A stretch of DNA of 32,281 bases from positions 1 through 32,281 of the forward strand of contig JAQBPN010000086.1 of NCBI GenBank assembly GCA_028287505.1, read 5' to 3'. Under the pieces are notes generated by a model. It was not told where the DNA came from and ran no database searches. It saw only the letters and a list, made by a program, of their open reading frames with translations. Shown piece by piece: positions 7,076 through 15,259 of this stretch. Source of the DNA: Fibrobacterota bacterium. Its GTDB lineage: Bacteria > Fibrobacterota > Fibrobacteria > UBA11236. The translations under genes were made by a program, and so were the position numbers. Each line of letters begins with the position of its first letter. Within the stretch, counting starts at the first letter, position 1.

Positions 7076-7095
7076 GTATAACAATATTATTAACC
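7076..7095 (-). other. Terminal cassette core site (attI-like or half attC)
   Basis: The core GTATAAC (7076-7082) is followed by TTATTAACCC, spaced like the R' and L' boxes of the attC sites. No matching right half follows. On the minus strand this reads GTTATACGGACG directly before the first cassette gene, the same sequence that starts the other cassettes. It may be an attI, a secondary insertion site or the remnant of an attC. Confidence 0.5.
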
Positions 7096-7205
7096 CTTCC
7101 ACCCCTTGTCGCTCCCCCATCTCCCTCTCCCCTTTTCACCCCGAAACCGAAGATCTCGCATTCGGTATAGTCTGCGCAAGTCCGAATCGGTAATTGCCGT
7201 TGCCT

Positions 7206-7784
7206 TCACTTTGCAACCTTCTCCTTCATCCCCTTTTTCTCCCCCGTCTCCCTCTTCACTTCCCCCATCACGAACGTCTCATACCCCAACGCATTGAAGC
7301 TTCTCCCCCGCCCCCACGCAAACACCTTCTCGAACACCCTCATCGCCCAATGCCCCTGGGCCCGCTCCAAAAAGAAAATCTCATGGGTCTTTTCCACCCG
7401 CGCCATCTCCCGGATGCACTCGATCTCCTCGTGCATCCCCGCCTCCCGCGCCAGCGTTTCCATGCGCACGTACTCGTTCACGTTTCCGCTTTCCAGCCTC
7501 CCCGCGAAGTACATGGGCATGAACCATCCGATCAAGTGGCAGGATAGCCCGATGCCCTTGCCGATGCAGAAATACTTCATCTCCAGATAAGGAGATGGCT
7601 TCGCGGTCATCTTGGCCAGCATGCGCGCCAGATGCTCCCGGTGCGTCCATTCCTCTTTTTCGATACGCATCAGAGCGGCTTTTTCCATGGGGTCCGCCAC
7701 GGAGGCGGCATGGCCCTGATAGGCGAATGCGGCGGCCCGTTCGGCGGAATAGGCCAAGCGTACCAGATGCAAAAGCTCGCGCAT
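7206..7784 (-). CDS. Ferritin-like di-iron protein
   Basis: The 192-residue product has the spacing of a four-helix di-iron protein: E15 (SAERA), E45-x2-H48 (EEWTH), a Glu near 98-110 and E131-x2-H134 (EKTH). This matches the E, ExxH, E, ExxH arrangement of the ferritin-like superfamily, closest in style to COQ7 and MiaE hydroxylases. A hydrophobic segment (about 72-95) might lie on the membrane. The substrate is unknown. It ends in a Lys-rich tail. The gene is divergent from the outer-membrane lipoprotein gene and marks the return to chromosomal GC-rich DNA. Confidence 0.75.
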   Translation of the reverse strand: MRELLHLVRLAYSAERAAAFAYQGHAASVADPMEKAALMRIEKEEWTHREHLARMLAKMTAKPSPYLEMKYFCIGKGIGLSCHLIGWFMPMYFAGRLESGNVNEYVRMETLAREAGMHEEIECIREMARVEKTHEIFFLERAQGHWAMRVFEKVFAWGRGRSFNALGYETFVMGEVKRETGEKKGMKEKVAK

Positions 7785-7957
7785 GGGCCGGAGTTACCTA
7801 GGGTCCGGAGCGGAAAAGGGCTGTCTCATGGGAATCCTTTACTATCTCTTTTCGACATACGGATTCGTCGATTCGGATGGCATTCCGGAGGGCTGTCTGA
7901 TTGCGCGAAATAAAATCTAATCTCGTTTCACCATTTCCCCCCGGGAAGCGTCCCAGC

Positions 7958-8866
7958 ATGATGAGAAGAATCGTTCCGACCCTGGCCCTGGCTCTCCTGA
8001 CCGCCGCCTGTACCGCGCCCCGCTCCGTCCTGCTATCCCCGGAGGCCCTGCCCAAGGGACGCTGGGAGGCGGGCGCGGGCATGGACTTCAACGTTCCCAC
8101 GCAAACCTCGGATGCGCTGAGCGACGGCCTGAAACAAGGCGTGGGCATGCTTTACGATGATGTTTCCAGTCACGACGTCACCGCCATCTCCGCGGACAGC
8201 CTGAACGTGTTCGCCAAGGCGCTGGTTGCCTATTCGGTCGATCCATTGGGCGCGCAGCCGGGGTTGTTCATCCGTTACGGCTTCTGGCCCCGCCTGGACG
8301 GAGGCTATCACTATACCGGAGGGGCGCATGCCTTCGATCTCCGCTGGCAATTCCTGGGGGCCAAGGCCGGGGACACATTGGCGTCCGGCCAATCGGCGTG
8401 GCAAGCGAGCGTGGGAGCGCAATACAGCTGGCAGAGCTTCGATCTGCCTTCGGTGGCGGGCTTGGACAAACTGCAGGAGATCCTCCAGTACGAGTTCAAG
8501 CGCAAGGACATCCTGATTCCCCTGATGGTGGGCAGGCCTTTTGGGGAACATGGGCGTTACGGGGGGTTCGGGGTGGGGGCCGCATACAATCTCAGCTTCG
8601 TCCAATACGGATCCGACGTGGTCAAATTGGTGGAACAGAAGTCGGACGGCACCACCGCGGCCTTCGCGCCCTTGCGGGGCGACAAAACCATATCCTCCTA
8701 CGGCGGCTTCGCCAATGTCCGCGCGGGCTACCGCTGGGTCTACTTGGTGGCGGCCATGTCCGCATATTGGCAGGACTACGGGGAGTTCGATCTGTTCGGC
8801 GGGAAAAGCGTGGAGCTCAAGGGTTGGACGTATCTTCCGTCCGCGGCCTTGGAGTTCCGCTTCTAG
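7958..8866 (+). CDS. Outer-membrane lipoprotein with beta-barrel features
   Basis: The 302-residue product starts with a lipoprotein signal (MMRRIVPTLALALLTAAC) whose Cys follows LTAA. The body alternates aromatic and hydrophobic residues typical of strands (LFIRYGFWPRLDGGYHYT, GFANVRAGYRWVYLVAAMSA) and ends in EFRF with a terminal Phe, as outer-membrane barrels do. I chose the ATG at 7958 because GGGAAG lies nine bases upstream; a frame opening at 7901 adds residues before the signal and is unlikely. No homologue of known function is recognised. It converges on rlmN with only 3 bp between stops. Confidence 0.75.
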   Translation: MMRRIVPTLALALLTAACTAPRSVLLSPEALPKGRWEAGAGMDFNVPTQTSDALSDGLKQGVGMLYDDVSSHDVTAISADSLNVFAKALVAYSVDPLGAQPGLFIRYGFWPRLDGGYHYTGGAHAFDLRWQFLGAKAGDTLASGQSAWQASVGAQYSWQSFDLPSVAGLDKLQEILQYEFKRKDILIPLMVGRPFGEHGRYGGFGVGAAYNLSFVQYGSDVVKLVEQKSDGTTAAFAPLRGDKTISSYGGFANVRAGYRWVYLVAAMSAYWQDYGEFDLFGGKSVELKGWTYLPSAALEFRF

Positions 8867-8869
8867 CCT

Positions 8870-9988
8870 CTAAGTGACAGCCGGGCTGGTTTCGCCCGCG
8901 AGGGATCGCGCGCCCGTCCGGCGCAGGGCCCGGTTCCCCAGCTGGCCGCAGGCCGCCATGGAATCTTTTCCCTTGGTGCCGCGGATGCGGCAGTATTGTC
9001 CCGCTTCCATGAGCCAATGGTAGAAGTCCGCCACGCCGTCCTTTTCCGGGCGGCCATAAGGCGAATCCAACCTGGGATTGTACGGGATCAGGTTCACGCA
9101 GGCTTTGAGATCGCGCAGGTATTCCGCCACCTCCAGAGCGTGTTCCTTTGCATCGTTGACTCCGGCCAGGAGCACGTATTCCATGAACAGGAAATCGTCC
9201 TTGTGCGCCAAGGGGAAGTTCCGCAGGGCCTCCTTGAGCGCCGCCAGCGGCCATTGCCGGTTGATGGGCATGATACGGGAACGGATGGCATCGTTGGGAG
9301 CGTTGAGGCTCACGGCCAGGCGCAGGCGCGAGAAGCCATGCGGGGGCGGCTGGGCGGCCAGGCGTGCCAGACGGTTGATGCCGTCCACGTGGCCTACCGT
9401 GGAAACGGTGATGGCGGACTGGGCGATGTTGAGGCCGCGCTGATCGGAAAGGATGCGGACGGCTTGGAGCACGTTGTCGAGATTGTCCATCGGCTCGCCC
9501 ATGCCCATGAAGACCACGTTCTGGATGGGCTCTTTGAGGACGTGGCGGGCGACCATCACCTGGGCCACGATTTCGCCCGCGTCCAGGCTGCGCAGATAGC
9601 CCATCTGGGCGGTCTCGCAAAAGGTGCATCCCATCTTGCAGCCCACCTGGGAAGAGATGCACAGGGATTTGTACTGGCGCATGGGAATCACCACGGATTC
9701 GCTTTCCAGACCGTCGCGCAGCTTCAGGATGAACTTATAGGTCTCGCCATCCCCGGAGCGGCCGGCTTCCCGGGGCAATGCGTACTGGAACGCGCCGCGC
9801 ACGGCTTGGGCCAGGGATGGGTTGGCGGCGAACTCGGGCAGAAGCCCGGGATCGGATTCGCCGCGGCGATACAGGGAGCGGAACAGGGCGCCGGCATGGT
9901 ACTCGCCCTTGCCGAAGCGGCGGTCGAACTCGGCGGTCAGGCCGTCGTAGTCATAGCGGAGGATGTCGTCCGGGCCGGAGAGTGGCAT
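8870..9988 (-). CDS. rlmN: 23S rRNA (adenine-2503-C2)-methyltransferase RlmN
   Basis: Radical-SAM enzyme that methylates A2503 of 23S rRNA, and some tRNAs, in the cytoplasm. The iron-sulphur cluster motif is C117-x3-C121-x2-C124 (GCKMGCTFC). The two mechanistic cysteines of the family are present: C110 seven residues before the cluster and C347 in MAACGQLGN. Other signatures are VVFMGMGEPMDN, AITVSTVG and AVSLNAPND. The residues after the cluster read CETAQMG rather than the usual CATGQ-type sequence, a variant I associate with a subgroup of RlmN-like proteins. Length (372) is normal. The minus-strand start at 9988 has AGGATCC upstream. Confidence 0.92.
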   Translation of the reverse strand: MPLSGPDDILRYDYDGLTAEFDRRFGKGEYHAGALFRSLYRRGESDPGLLPEFAANPSLAQAVRGAFQYALPREAGRSGDGETYKFILKLRDGLESESVVIPMRQYKSLCISSQVGCKMGCTFCETAQMGYLRSLDAGEIVAQVMVARHVLKEPIQNVVFMGMGEPMDNLDNVLQAVRILSDQRGLNIAQSAITVSTVGHVDGINRLARLAAQPPPHGFSRLRLAVSLNAPNDAIRSRIMPINRQWPLAALKEALRNFPLAHKDDFLFMEYVLLAGVNDAKEHALEVAEYLRDLKACVNLIPYNPRLDSPYGRPEKDGVADFYHWLMEAGQYCRIRGTKGKDSMAACGQLGNRALRRTGARSLAGETSPAVT

Positions 9989-10089
9989 GGATCCTATATA
10001 CTTAAAATCCCCCGCGGCCGGAAAGGCGCGGCATGTCCTTGGGTTTGGAAGTTATAGCTTGGACGGGCGCGGCCGGCCGGAAGCCCGGC

Positions 10090-10794
10090 TCAGGCCTCGA
10101 TGGAAAAAGGCGTGAAGCGCGTGTCCTTGTCGAAATAATCCTCCTGCTCGGCCTTCTTCAGGAAGATGACCACGCGATAGGTCACCGGAGTCATCACGAT
10201 TTCCCAACCGGTCTTGAGGAGGTACTGGACCATGGCCACTTTTATCACGTCCCCCGTGGCCCAGATGCCGGCGAAGGCGATGACATAGAACAGGGAGGAG
10301 TCGACCAGCTCGCCCACCAAGGTCGATCCGATGGTGCGGATCCACAGCCAGCGGCCGTTGGTTTTGATCTTGAGCTTGGCCAGGGAATAGCTGTTGGCGA
10401 AGCTGCCGGCCCAGAACGCGATCATCGATCCCGCCGCGATCCGCCAGGCGTTCCCGAACACGCCCTCCAGCTGTCCCTGATAGGACTTCATCCATTCGCT
10501 GTCCGCGGCCGGAAGATGGACCACCACCCAGGCCATGAAGGAGGCGAATGCGAGCGCGCCGAATCCGGCCCAGACCACGCGCCGATCCCGCGCGTATCCG
10601 TACACTTCCGTCAGCACGTCCCCGAAGATATAGGAGATGGGGAAGAACAGCACGCCCGCGCCGAAGGTGACCTTCCCCAGGAAAGGCAGGGTCACCACCG
10701 CCTGTTTGGCCGCGCCGATGAAGTTCGAGCACAGCAGCACCGTCACGAAGGCCGCCATCACCAGGTCATAGTACTTGTATTGTCGCTTCTGCAT
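10090..10794 (-). CDS. yhhQ: Queuosine precursor transporter YhhQ
   Basis: The 234-residue product is a multi-pass inner-membrane protein of the YhhQ/VUT family, which imports queuosine precursors such as preQ0 and preQ1. Recognisable segments are LLCSNFIGAAK near the N-terminus, GVLFFPISYIFGDVLTEVYGY (about 48-68), RTIGSTLVGELVDSSLF (about 152-168) and a C-terminal VIFLKKAEQEDYFD. The gene follows the MgtC-family gene by 100 bp on the same strand; two strong hairpins occupy that gap, one of them ending against the ribosome-binding site GAAGGGAAG. Confidence 0.9.
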   Translation of the reverse strand: MQKRQYKYYDLVMAAFVTVLLCSNFIGAAKQAVVTLPFLGKVTFGAGVLFFPISYIFGDVLTEVYGYARDRRVVWAGFGALAFASFMAWVVVHLPAADSEWMKSYQGQLEGVFGNAWRIAAGSMIAFWAGSFANSYSLAKLKIKTNGRWLWIRTIGSTLVGELVDSSLFYVIAFAGIWATGDVIKVAMVQYLLKTGWEIVMTPVTYRVVIFLKKAEQEDYFDKDTRFTPFSIEA

Positions 10795-10802
10795 ATCTTC
10801 CC

Positions 10803-10852
10803 TTCGGCCTCAGGAGCCGAATCGCCCATGCCGCCCCCGGCGGACCATGGGC
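10803..10852 (-). promoter_or_regulatory. Two tandem hairpins ahead of yhhQ
   Basis: Hairpin one is 10824-10852: GCCCATG-CCGCC, a CCC loop, then GGCGG and CATGGGC with a two-base bulge. Hairpin two is 10803-10821: TTCGGC/GCCGAA. On the minus strand both lie between the MgtC-family gene and yhhQ, and the second ends at the yhhQ ribosome-binding site. There is no T-tract. They may end or process the upstream transcript or control yhhQ translation. I could not match a known preQ1 riboswitch core. Confidence 0.4.
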
Positions 10853-10894
10853 CCGTCCGAACGTGCAAACATAACTAGTGGGAGTTGCTTTAGG

Positions 10895-11611
10895 CTAGGC
10901 CGAGAGGCCCCACTTCACGCGGCTTACGCCGGGACAGGCGGTAAGACTCTCCACCACCTGGCGCGAGAGGGTGAAGACTTCGTTGCGGCGCATCTTCACG
11001 TCCCAATGCAAGGTGCGGTTGGAGGCGGACAGATCATAGTCCAGGGCCACGCGCTGCACGCGCACGCCCACCGCTTCCAGGCGTTTGCGTATCTCGTCGT
11101 CGCTCATCCCGTTCAGGCCCATCACCATGGTGACCGTCACGTAGTAGTCCTTCTTGACATGCTGTTCCATGTGCGGCAGCGCGAAGAGCGCGATGATGGC
11201 GATGACGGTTCCGATCACGCCGATGAGGAGATGTCCGCTTCCGAAAGCCAGGCCCAGGATGGTGATGAACCACAGCACCGCCGCCGTGGTCACGCCGCGC
11301 ACCAGGGTGCCTTGGCGGATGATGGCTCCCGCGCCCAAAAAGCCGATGCCGGTGAGGATGCCGGCCGCCAAGCGGGCCCGATCGGGACGGAACATTCCGG
11401 CGGCCTGATTCAGGCTTTCCCGGTAGAAGTCCTCGGACAGGATCATGGCCAGGCAGGACGCCACACAGGCCAGGATAGTGGTCTTGAGGCCCGCCGCCCG
11501 TCCATGGCTCTCACGCTCCAGGCCCAGAATAAGGCCGGCGGCCAGGGCAAAACCGATACGGATCATCACTTCCTTGAAGTCCAAGGCCGCTACAGGATTC
11601 AAAAATGCCAT
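10895..11611 (-). CDS. MgtC/SapB-family membrane protein
   Basis: From the ATG at 11611 the product is 238 residues. The first 145 residues hold about four to five transmembrane helices with the MgtC signature: RIGFALAAGLILGLERESHGRAAGL reduced to its key pieces, GLERE (about 30-34) and HGRAAGLKT (36-44), followed by GILTGIGFLGAGAII. The soluble C-terminal part (about 155-238) resembles the ACT-like regulatory domain of the longer family members. MgtC proteins help growth at low magnesium, partly by acting on F-type ATPase; many homologues have unproven roles. The frame continues upstream but has no family resemblance there. Confidence 0.88.
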   Translation of the reverse strand: MAFLNPVAALDFKEVMIRIGFALAAGLILGLERESHGRAAGLKTTILACVASCLAMILSEDFYRESLNQAAGMFRPDRARLAAGILTGIGFLGAGAIIRQGTLVRGVTTAAVLWFITILGLAFGSGHLLIGVIGTVIAIIALFALPHMEQHVKKDYYVTVTMVMGLNGMSDDEIRKRLEAVGVRVQRVALDYDLSASNRTLHWDVKMRRNEVFTLSRQVVESLTACPGVSRVKWGLSA

Positions 11612-11712
11612 CCTTTCCACAGGTAACTTTGATTTTAAGCCTCTGAATCCGCGAAAGCAACCTTCCACCCCGGATCCGGGACATTTGCCAATAAAAAAAA
11701 GTGAAAACATGC

Positions 11713-11756
11713 TTGCCATGCAAAAATGGTGTAATGGTACAATCATGGCGGAGGAG
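11713..11756 (+). promoter_or_regulatory. Candidate promoter and strong ribosome-binding site
   Basis: TTGCCA (11713-11718) and TACAAT (11738-11743) with a 19-bp spacer, a little long, in an AT-rich stretch. GGAGGAG (11750-11756) lies eight bases ahead of the ATG at 11765 and is a near-perfect Shine-Dalgarno sequence. The divergent MgtC-family gene starts 150 bp to the left. Confidence 0.4.
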
Positions 11757-11764
11757 AACTCTCC

Positions 11765-12301
11765 ATGAAGATGCCGGCACATATATCCCCTTGGTTGACC
11801 GATGAAGAACTCGCGACGTGGGTGCGTGAAGCGCCTACCCTGGACGCCTACAAGAAAAGGCTCGCCATCTGGCTGACCAGGCGCGGGCCATTCCATGCCC
11901 ACAAGGTTTCGGAACTGCTGCAAGTTTCCAAACAGGCGGTATGGCTTTGGATCAAACAGTATAACCAGGGTGGCCCCGACAGCCTCGACCGTAAGGGCCG
12001 GGGTGGAAGACGCCGGGCGTACCTATCCCTGGACCAGGAGCGGGCGCTGGTAGAGCGCCTGCAATCCCAGGTGGCAAAAGGCCAGGGCCGCAAGGCCAAG
12101 GAGCTTCTGCCCGAGGTGCTCGAAGCCGTGGGACAGAACGTCTCCGTGGCTTACGTGTACCGGCTCATGCAACGGCACGAGCGCCGTCGCGGACCGGCGA
12201 CGGCCAAGCCCATGCGCAAACTGGATGGCGAGGACGAACTCGCTCCCATGCAGGCTCCCGGTATCGGCGGCCTGCCGGCGCAGAACCAGACCCTGGGTTA
12301 A
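11765..12301 (+). CDS. Orphan IS630-type helix-turn-helix protein
   Basis: The 178-residue product resembles the N-terminal DNA-binding half of IS630-family transposases. It has a helix-turn-helix (HKVSELLQVSKQAVWLWIKQYNQGG, about 45-69), the linker LDRKGRGGRRR, a second winged-helix region (ERALVERLQSQVAKGQGRKAK...VSVAYVYRLMQRH) and then a short unrelated tail. In IS630 a DDE catalytic domain follows at this point; here the frame stops, and I see no DDE remnant or terminal inverted repeats downstream. It has a strong ribosome-binding site and intact coding sequence, so it may be a domesticated regulator rather than debris. Confidence 0.7.
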   Translation: MKMPAHISPWLTDEELATWVREAPTLDAYKKRLAIWLTRRGPFHAHKVSELLQVSKQAVWLWIKQYNQGGPDSLDRKGRGGRRRAYLSLDQERALVERLQSQVAKGQGRKAKELLPEVLEAVGQNVSVAYVYRLMQRHERRRGPATAKPMRKLDGEDELAPMQAPGIGGLPAQNQTLG

Positions 12302-12338
12302 CACCCCTGTAACAGCCATCTCCAGGTTTCCCCCCTGG

Positions 12339-12358
12339 GCGCGGACGCATGTCCGCGC
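12339..12358 (+). terminator. Hairpin after the orphan helix-turn-helix gene
   Basis: Perfect 8-bp stem GCGCGGAC/GTCCGCGC with loop GCAT, followed by GTTTCCCGCTTT. The weak T-run makes it a possible rather than certain terminator. The remainder of the 240-bp gap to the prenyltransferase gene shows no other gene. Confidence 0.4.
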
Positions 12359-12541
12359 GTTTCCCGCTTTACCATTGTTTGCTCCATCTCTGCTGTAATG
12401 GATTGTCATTCCGATGTGACAAGTCATTGGCAGCAATCATTTTGCCCTTAGGCCCGGAATTCCGTTTATATATATTGCCCCCAATATCCCAAGGCCGTTG
12501 GCCGGCTTCGGATGCTCAACGGATTTGAAAGTGGAGGCTGA

Positions 12542-13426
12542 ATGAATTCACTGCAGTCGCGCATAAGGGAATTGAAGCCGGCCGCCATTCTCCTGTATTT
12601 GTCCCTGATGGGGTTCCTCAGCATCTTTTCCGTGCAGAAATATCTCGGGCTGGGCTTCGAACCGCTCAACTGCCTCAGCTTCATGGGCATCATTTTCGGC
12701 GTATACACGCTTAACCGGTTCACGGATACCACCGAGGATTTCACCAACGATATCGGCCGCCTGCTGTTCTTCCAGCGCAAAAGGGCTTTCCTGTTCCTGG
12801 CGGAGGCATCGCTGGCCGCCAGCATCGGCATTCTACTGTACGTGGGAAAGTTGAACTGGATGCATTTCCTGCTTCTGGCGATGGGCTTTGGATATTCCTA
12901 TCGGCTGGTGCCTTGGTATTCGCGCACCCGGGGCTTCCGCATGTTGCGGATCAAGGAAATGACCTTCGTGAAGAATCTGGCCGTGTCCTTCCTGTGGAGC
13001 TCCTCCGTCTTCGTCGTGCCCGTGCTGTATTCGGGCGCGGCCGGCTTCGACAGGGTCATGGTCTGGCTGCTTGCCGGCGGCCTTTTCATAAGCACCTTCA
13101 ACAACACCCTGTTCGATGACATCATGGACGAACCGGGCGATCGCGTCGCCGGCATCAAGACCCTGCCCACCCTTTGGGGCGGCCGCAAGTCGATAGCGCT
13201 GCTGATGACCGTGGACGTGGCCTGGCTGCTGGCCGTGGCGGCGTTGCGGCTCGCGGGGCGGATCGACTCCGGGCACGCGGCCTTTCTGGCCTTCCTGGGA
13301 TTCTATCCCTTCCTGTACCTGGGATTGTATTCGCGCAAGACGGTGCCGAGCGCATGGATCGATATCCTGTCGGAAACGGATCTGCTCTTCTTCGCTTTGG
13401 GCATGCTGATGCTCAGCGTCCGCTGA
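12542..13426 (+). CDS. UbiA-family prenyltransferase
   Basis: The 294-residue product is an integral membrane protein of eight to nine helices. It has both aspartate-rich motifs of the UbiA superfamily: N58-R59-x2-D62-x3-D66 (NRFTDTTED) and D192-D193-x2-D196-x3-D200 (DDIMDEPGD), which bind Mg and the prenyl diphosphate. The family joins prenyl chains to quinone rings, haem, chlorophyll or lipids; the substrate cannot be read here. The ribosome-binding site GGAGG precedes the ATG at 12542. The gene is alone on its strand and converges with the histidine kinase. Confidence 0.8.
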   Translation: MNSLQSRIRELKPAAILLYLSLMGFLSIFSVQKYLGLGFEPLNCLSFMGIIFGVYTLNRFTDTTEDFTNDIGRLLFFQRKRAFLFLAEASLAASIGILLYVGKLNWMHFLLLAMGFGYSYRLVPWYSRTRGFRMLRIKEMTFVKNLAVSFLWSSSVFVVPVLYSGAAGFDRVMVWLLAGGLFISTFNNTLFDDIMDEPGDRVAGIKTLPTLWGGRKSIALLMTVDVAWLLAVAALRLAGRIDSGHAAFLAFLGFYPFLYLGLYSRKTVPSAWIDILSETDLLFFALGMLMLSVR

Positions 13427-13474
13427 ACCTTCGCCCCATTTCCATCGATCGGGAGGCGGACCATCCGCCGGAAC

Positions 13475-15259
13475 TCAGCCTACCAGATGGTGCTGGCGTT
13501 CCTTCATGCGCACGCGGGGCAGTTGCCGGCGCAGCAGACGGTTGAGAACATACTCTTCGGAGAACATCTCCGGACGGCTGCCCTTGCCGTGGTCCAGGAC
13601 GTACTGGTTGCGCTCATGATGGGAGACCAGGCAAAGTTGCGGATAGACCGCCAGCTTGGTGAAGTTGGCCGCCATGGTCTTGGCGCTCACCAGCACCGTC
13701 ACCGCATCGGGCGCGTATTCCGGATCGAGGAGTTCGTTCACGCTGGGCACGATGCTGGGATTGACCCGGATGTTCTGGAACACGCGGATGAGATCGGACA
13801 TGTTGTCCATCCCGTCCTTGACCACCACGATGGGATGCTTGCGACGCGCTTCCTCCTCGATATGTTCGGCATAGATGGGGAAGGTGATGATGAGCTTGAG
13901 CCCATGTTCCTCTTTTTTCCCCAGGTTCTTGGAGTAGGCGCTGATGCGCCCTCCATGGCTTTCCACGATGGTGCGGGTGATGGACATGCCCAGCCCGGTT
14001 CCGCCCTTGCTTTTCTTGGTGGTATAGAATGCCTTGAAGATGTGCTCCAGCTGTTCTTTGTCGCAACCGGTTCCGTTGTCTTCGATGCCGATCACAAGGA
14101 GCGTTTCGGTGGCCGTGAGCTTGACCCTCACTTCCACCGGGGCGCCGTTCCCGGCTTCAAAGCTGTTGTTGAAGATATTGACGAAAACCTGCTCCAGCTT
14201 GCCCCAGTCCCCGAACATGAAACGATCGCGTTCCAGTCCGGCCAGGGAGAAGGAAGCGCGCCGACCCGGAAAATGCTTCTCGACGGAGCCCTTGATCACC
14301 TCGGAGAGGTTGACGGGATGCTTTTCCCGGATCACTTCGGTGCGTGAGAGCTTCAGGATATCGTCGCTGAAATAGGCAAGCCGCTCCACGGTCGTCACGA
14401 TGTTGTTGACGATGTCCTTGCCTTTTTGGGACAGGGTTTCCACCTCTTGGAGAATCTGCGCGTTTCCGGAAATCATGAACATGTAATTCTTGATTTCATG
14501 GTTGATGATGGCCGTGGACTCGCCCAGTTGCTTGAGGACGTTCACCTGCTCCAAATCCTTATAGGCCGATTCCAGCTTGGTGAAGTTGTTCTCCTTCTCG
14601 TTCAAAAGCATCAGGAACCGCTCGGTGAAAATCATGGAGGCCATGAGCCCATAACCCAGGACACCCAGAATGGTGAAGCTCGGAATTGTCGAAAGAATGG
14701 TATTGGCAAAAGCGACGATGTCCAGGATGCCGCATGCGCACAACCCCAGGAATCCGAATAAGTGGAAAAGGAGGATGCGCCGCTCCCCCGCCTGAGAGCG
14801 GCGGAGCTTGTTTATGATGATGAAGTTGGAGGAGAGGACATACACGAGCACGAAAGGGATGAAAAGCCAGTTGTAAAGAATGCCGGCCCGATAGGTCCCT
14901 TCCGAGATAAAGAGCATTTTGTCGGAGAGGAAGGTCGATGCCAGGAGAAAACTGCTCGCGGCCACCACGGGCATCAGCTTCAGGAACCGGGAGGAAGTGA
15001 GGATGAGCAGATACCAGATGGAAAACGGCATGAAGAGGCATGCGAGCAGATGGTAGACCCGTTGCCAGAACAACAGCTTCAGGGGATCCGTCATCCCCGG
15101 CGTCACCCACAGATCGATGGCCGTCATCGCGCACAGCAGGATGAGGGAAAGACCGAAGAATCGAAAACTCTTATCGAAATCGGTTCTCAAGTCGATGAGG
15201 ATGAACAATGCTCCCACTGCAAATAGAAAGGAGCATATCGCTTGAAGGACCAGTACCAT
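13475..15259 (-). CDS. Membrane histidine kinase with a C-terminal receiver-like tail
   Basis: The 594-residue product opens with about seven transmembrane helices (residues 1-215), similar in layout to 7TM sensor kinases. The HisKA box has H254 (INHEIKN). The ATPase domain has N361 and N364 (NIFNNSFEA), DNGTG (394-398), FKAFYTTK and GGTGLGMS. After the ATPase, about 120 residues (470-594) start with RKHPIVVVKDGMDNM and continue as alternating strands and helices; they resemble a receiver domain that lacks the acidic pocket. The signal is unknown. It lies 1.3 kb from the response regulator gene at 16596, a candidate partner, with an outer-membrane protein gene between. Confidence 0.85.
   Translation of the reverse strand: MVLVLQAICSFLFAVGALFILIDLRTDFDKSFRFFGLSLILLCAMTAIDLWVTPGMTDPLKLLFWQRVYHLLACLFMPFSIWYLLILTSSRFLKLMPVVAASSFLLASTFLSDKMLFISEGTYRAGILYNWLFIPFVLVYVLSSNFIIINKLRRSQAGERRILLFHLFGFLGLCACGILDIVAFANTILSTIPSFTILGVLGYGLMASMIFTERFLMLLNEKENNFTKLESAYKDLEQVNVLKQLGESTAIINHEIKNYMFMISGNAQILQEVETLSQKGKDIVNNIVTTVERLAYFSDDILKLSRTEVIREKHPVNLSEVIKGSVEKHFPGRRASFSLAGLERDRFMFGDWGKLEQVFVNIFNNSFEAGNGAPVEVRVKLTATETLLVIGIEDNGTGCDKEQLEHIFKAFYTTKKSKGGTGLGMSITRTIVESHGGRISAYSKNLGKKEEHGLKLIITFPIYAEHIEEEARRKHPIVVVKDGMDNMSDLIRVFQNIRVNPSIVPSVNELLDPEYAPDAVTVLVSAKTMAANFTKLAVYPQLCLVSHHERNQYVLDHGKGSRPEMFSEEYVLNRLLRRQLPRVRMKERQHHLVG

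Larger units (their letters stand above)
114..7082 (-). mobile_element. Integron cassette array without integrase (CALIN-like)
   Basis: Nine genes, all on the minus strand, are separated by structured sites of about 95-170 bp. Each good site has outer core boxes GTATAAC/GTTATAC (or GCATAAC/GTTATGC) and inner boxes such as GGTTAAC/GTTGAACC that pair as inverted repeats. The right-hand inner box carries one additional base relative to the left one, for example GGTTCAACC (reverse complement) against GGTTAACC. That asymmetry is the attC hallmark and sets the orientation to the minus strand, agreeing with the genes. Cassettes start with a shared GTTATRYGGAC and usually an ATG within 15-25 bp. The array is much AT-richer than the chromosome. 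No tyrosine-recombinase integrase gene is visible on either side, so the array is either a CALIN or its intI lies outside the window on the left. Confidence 0.85.
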
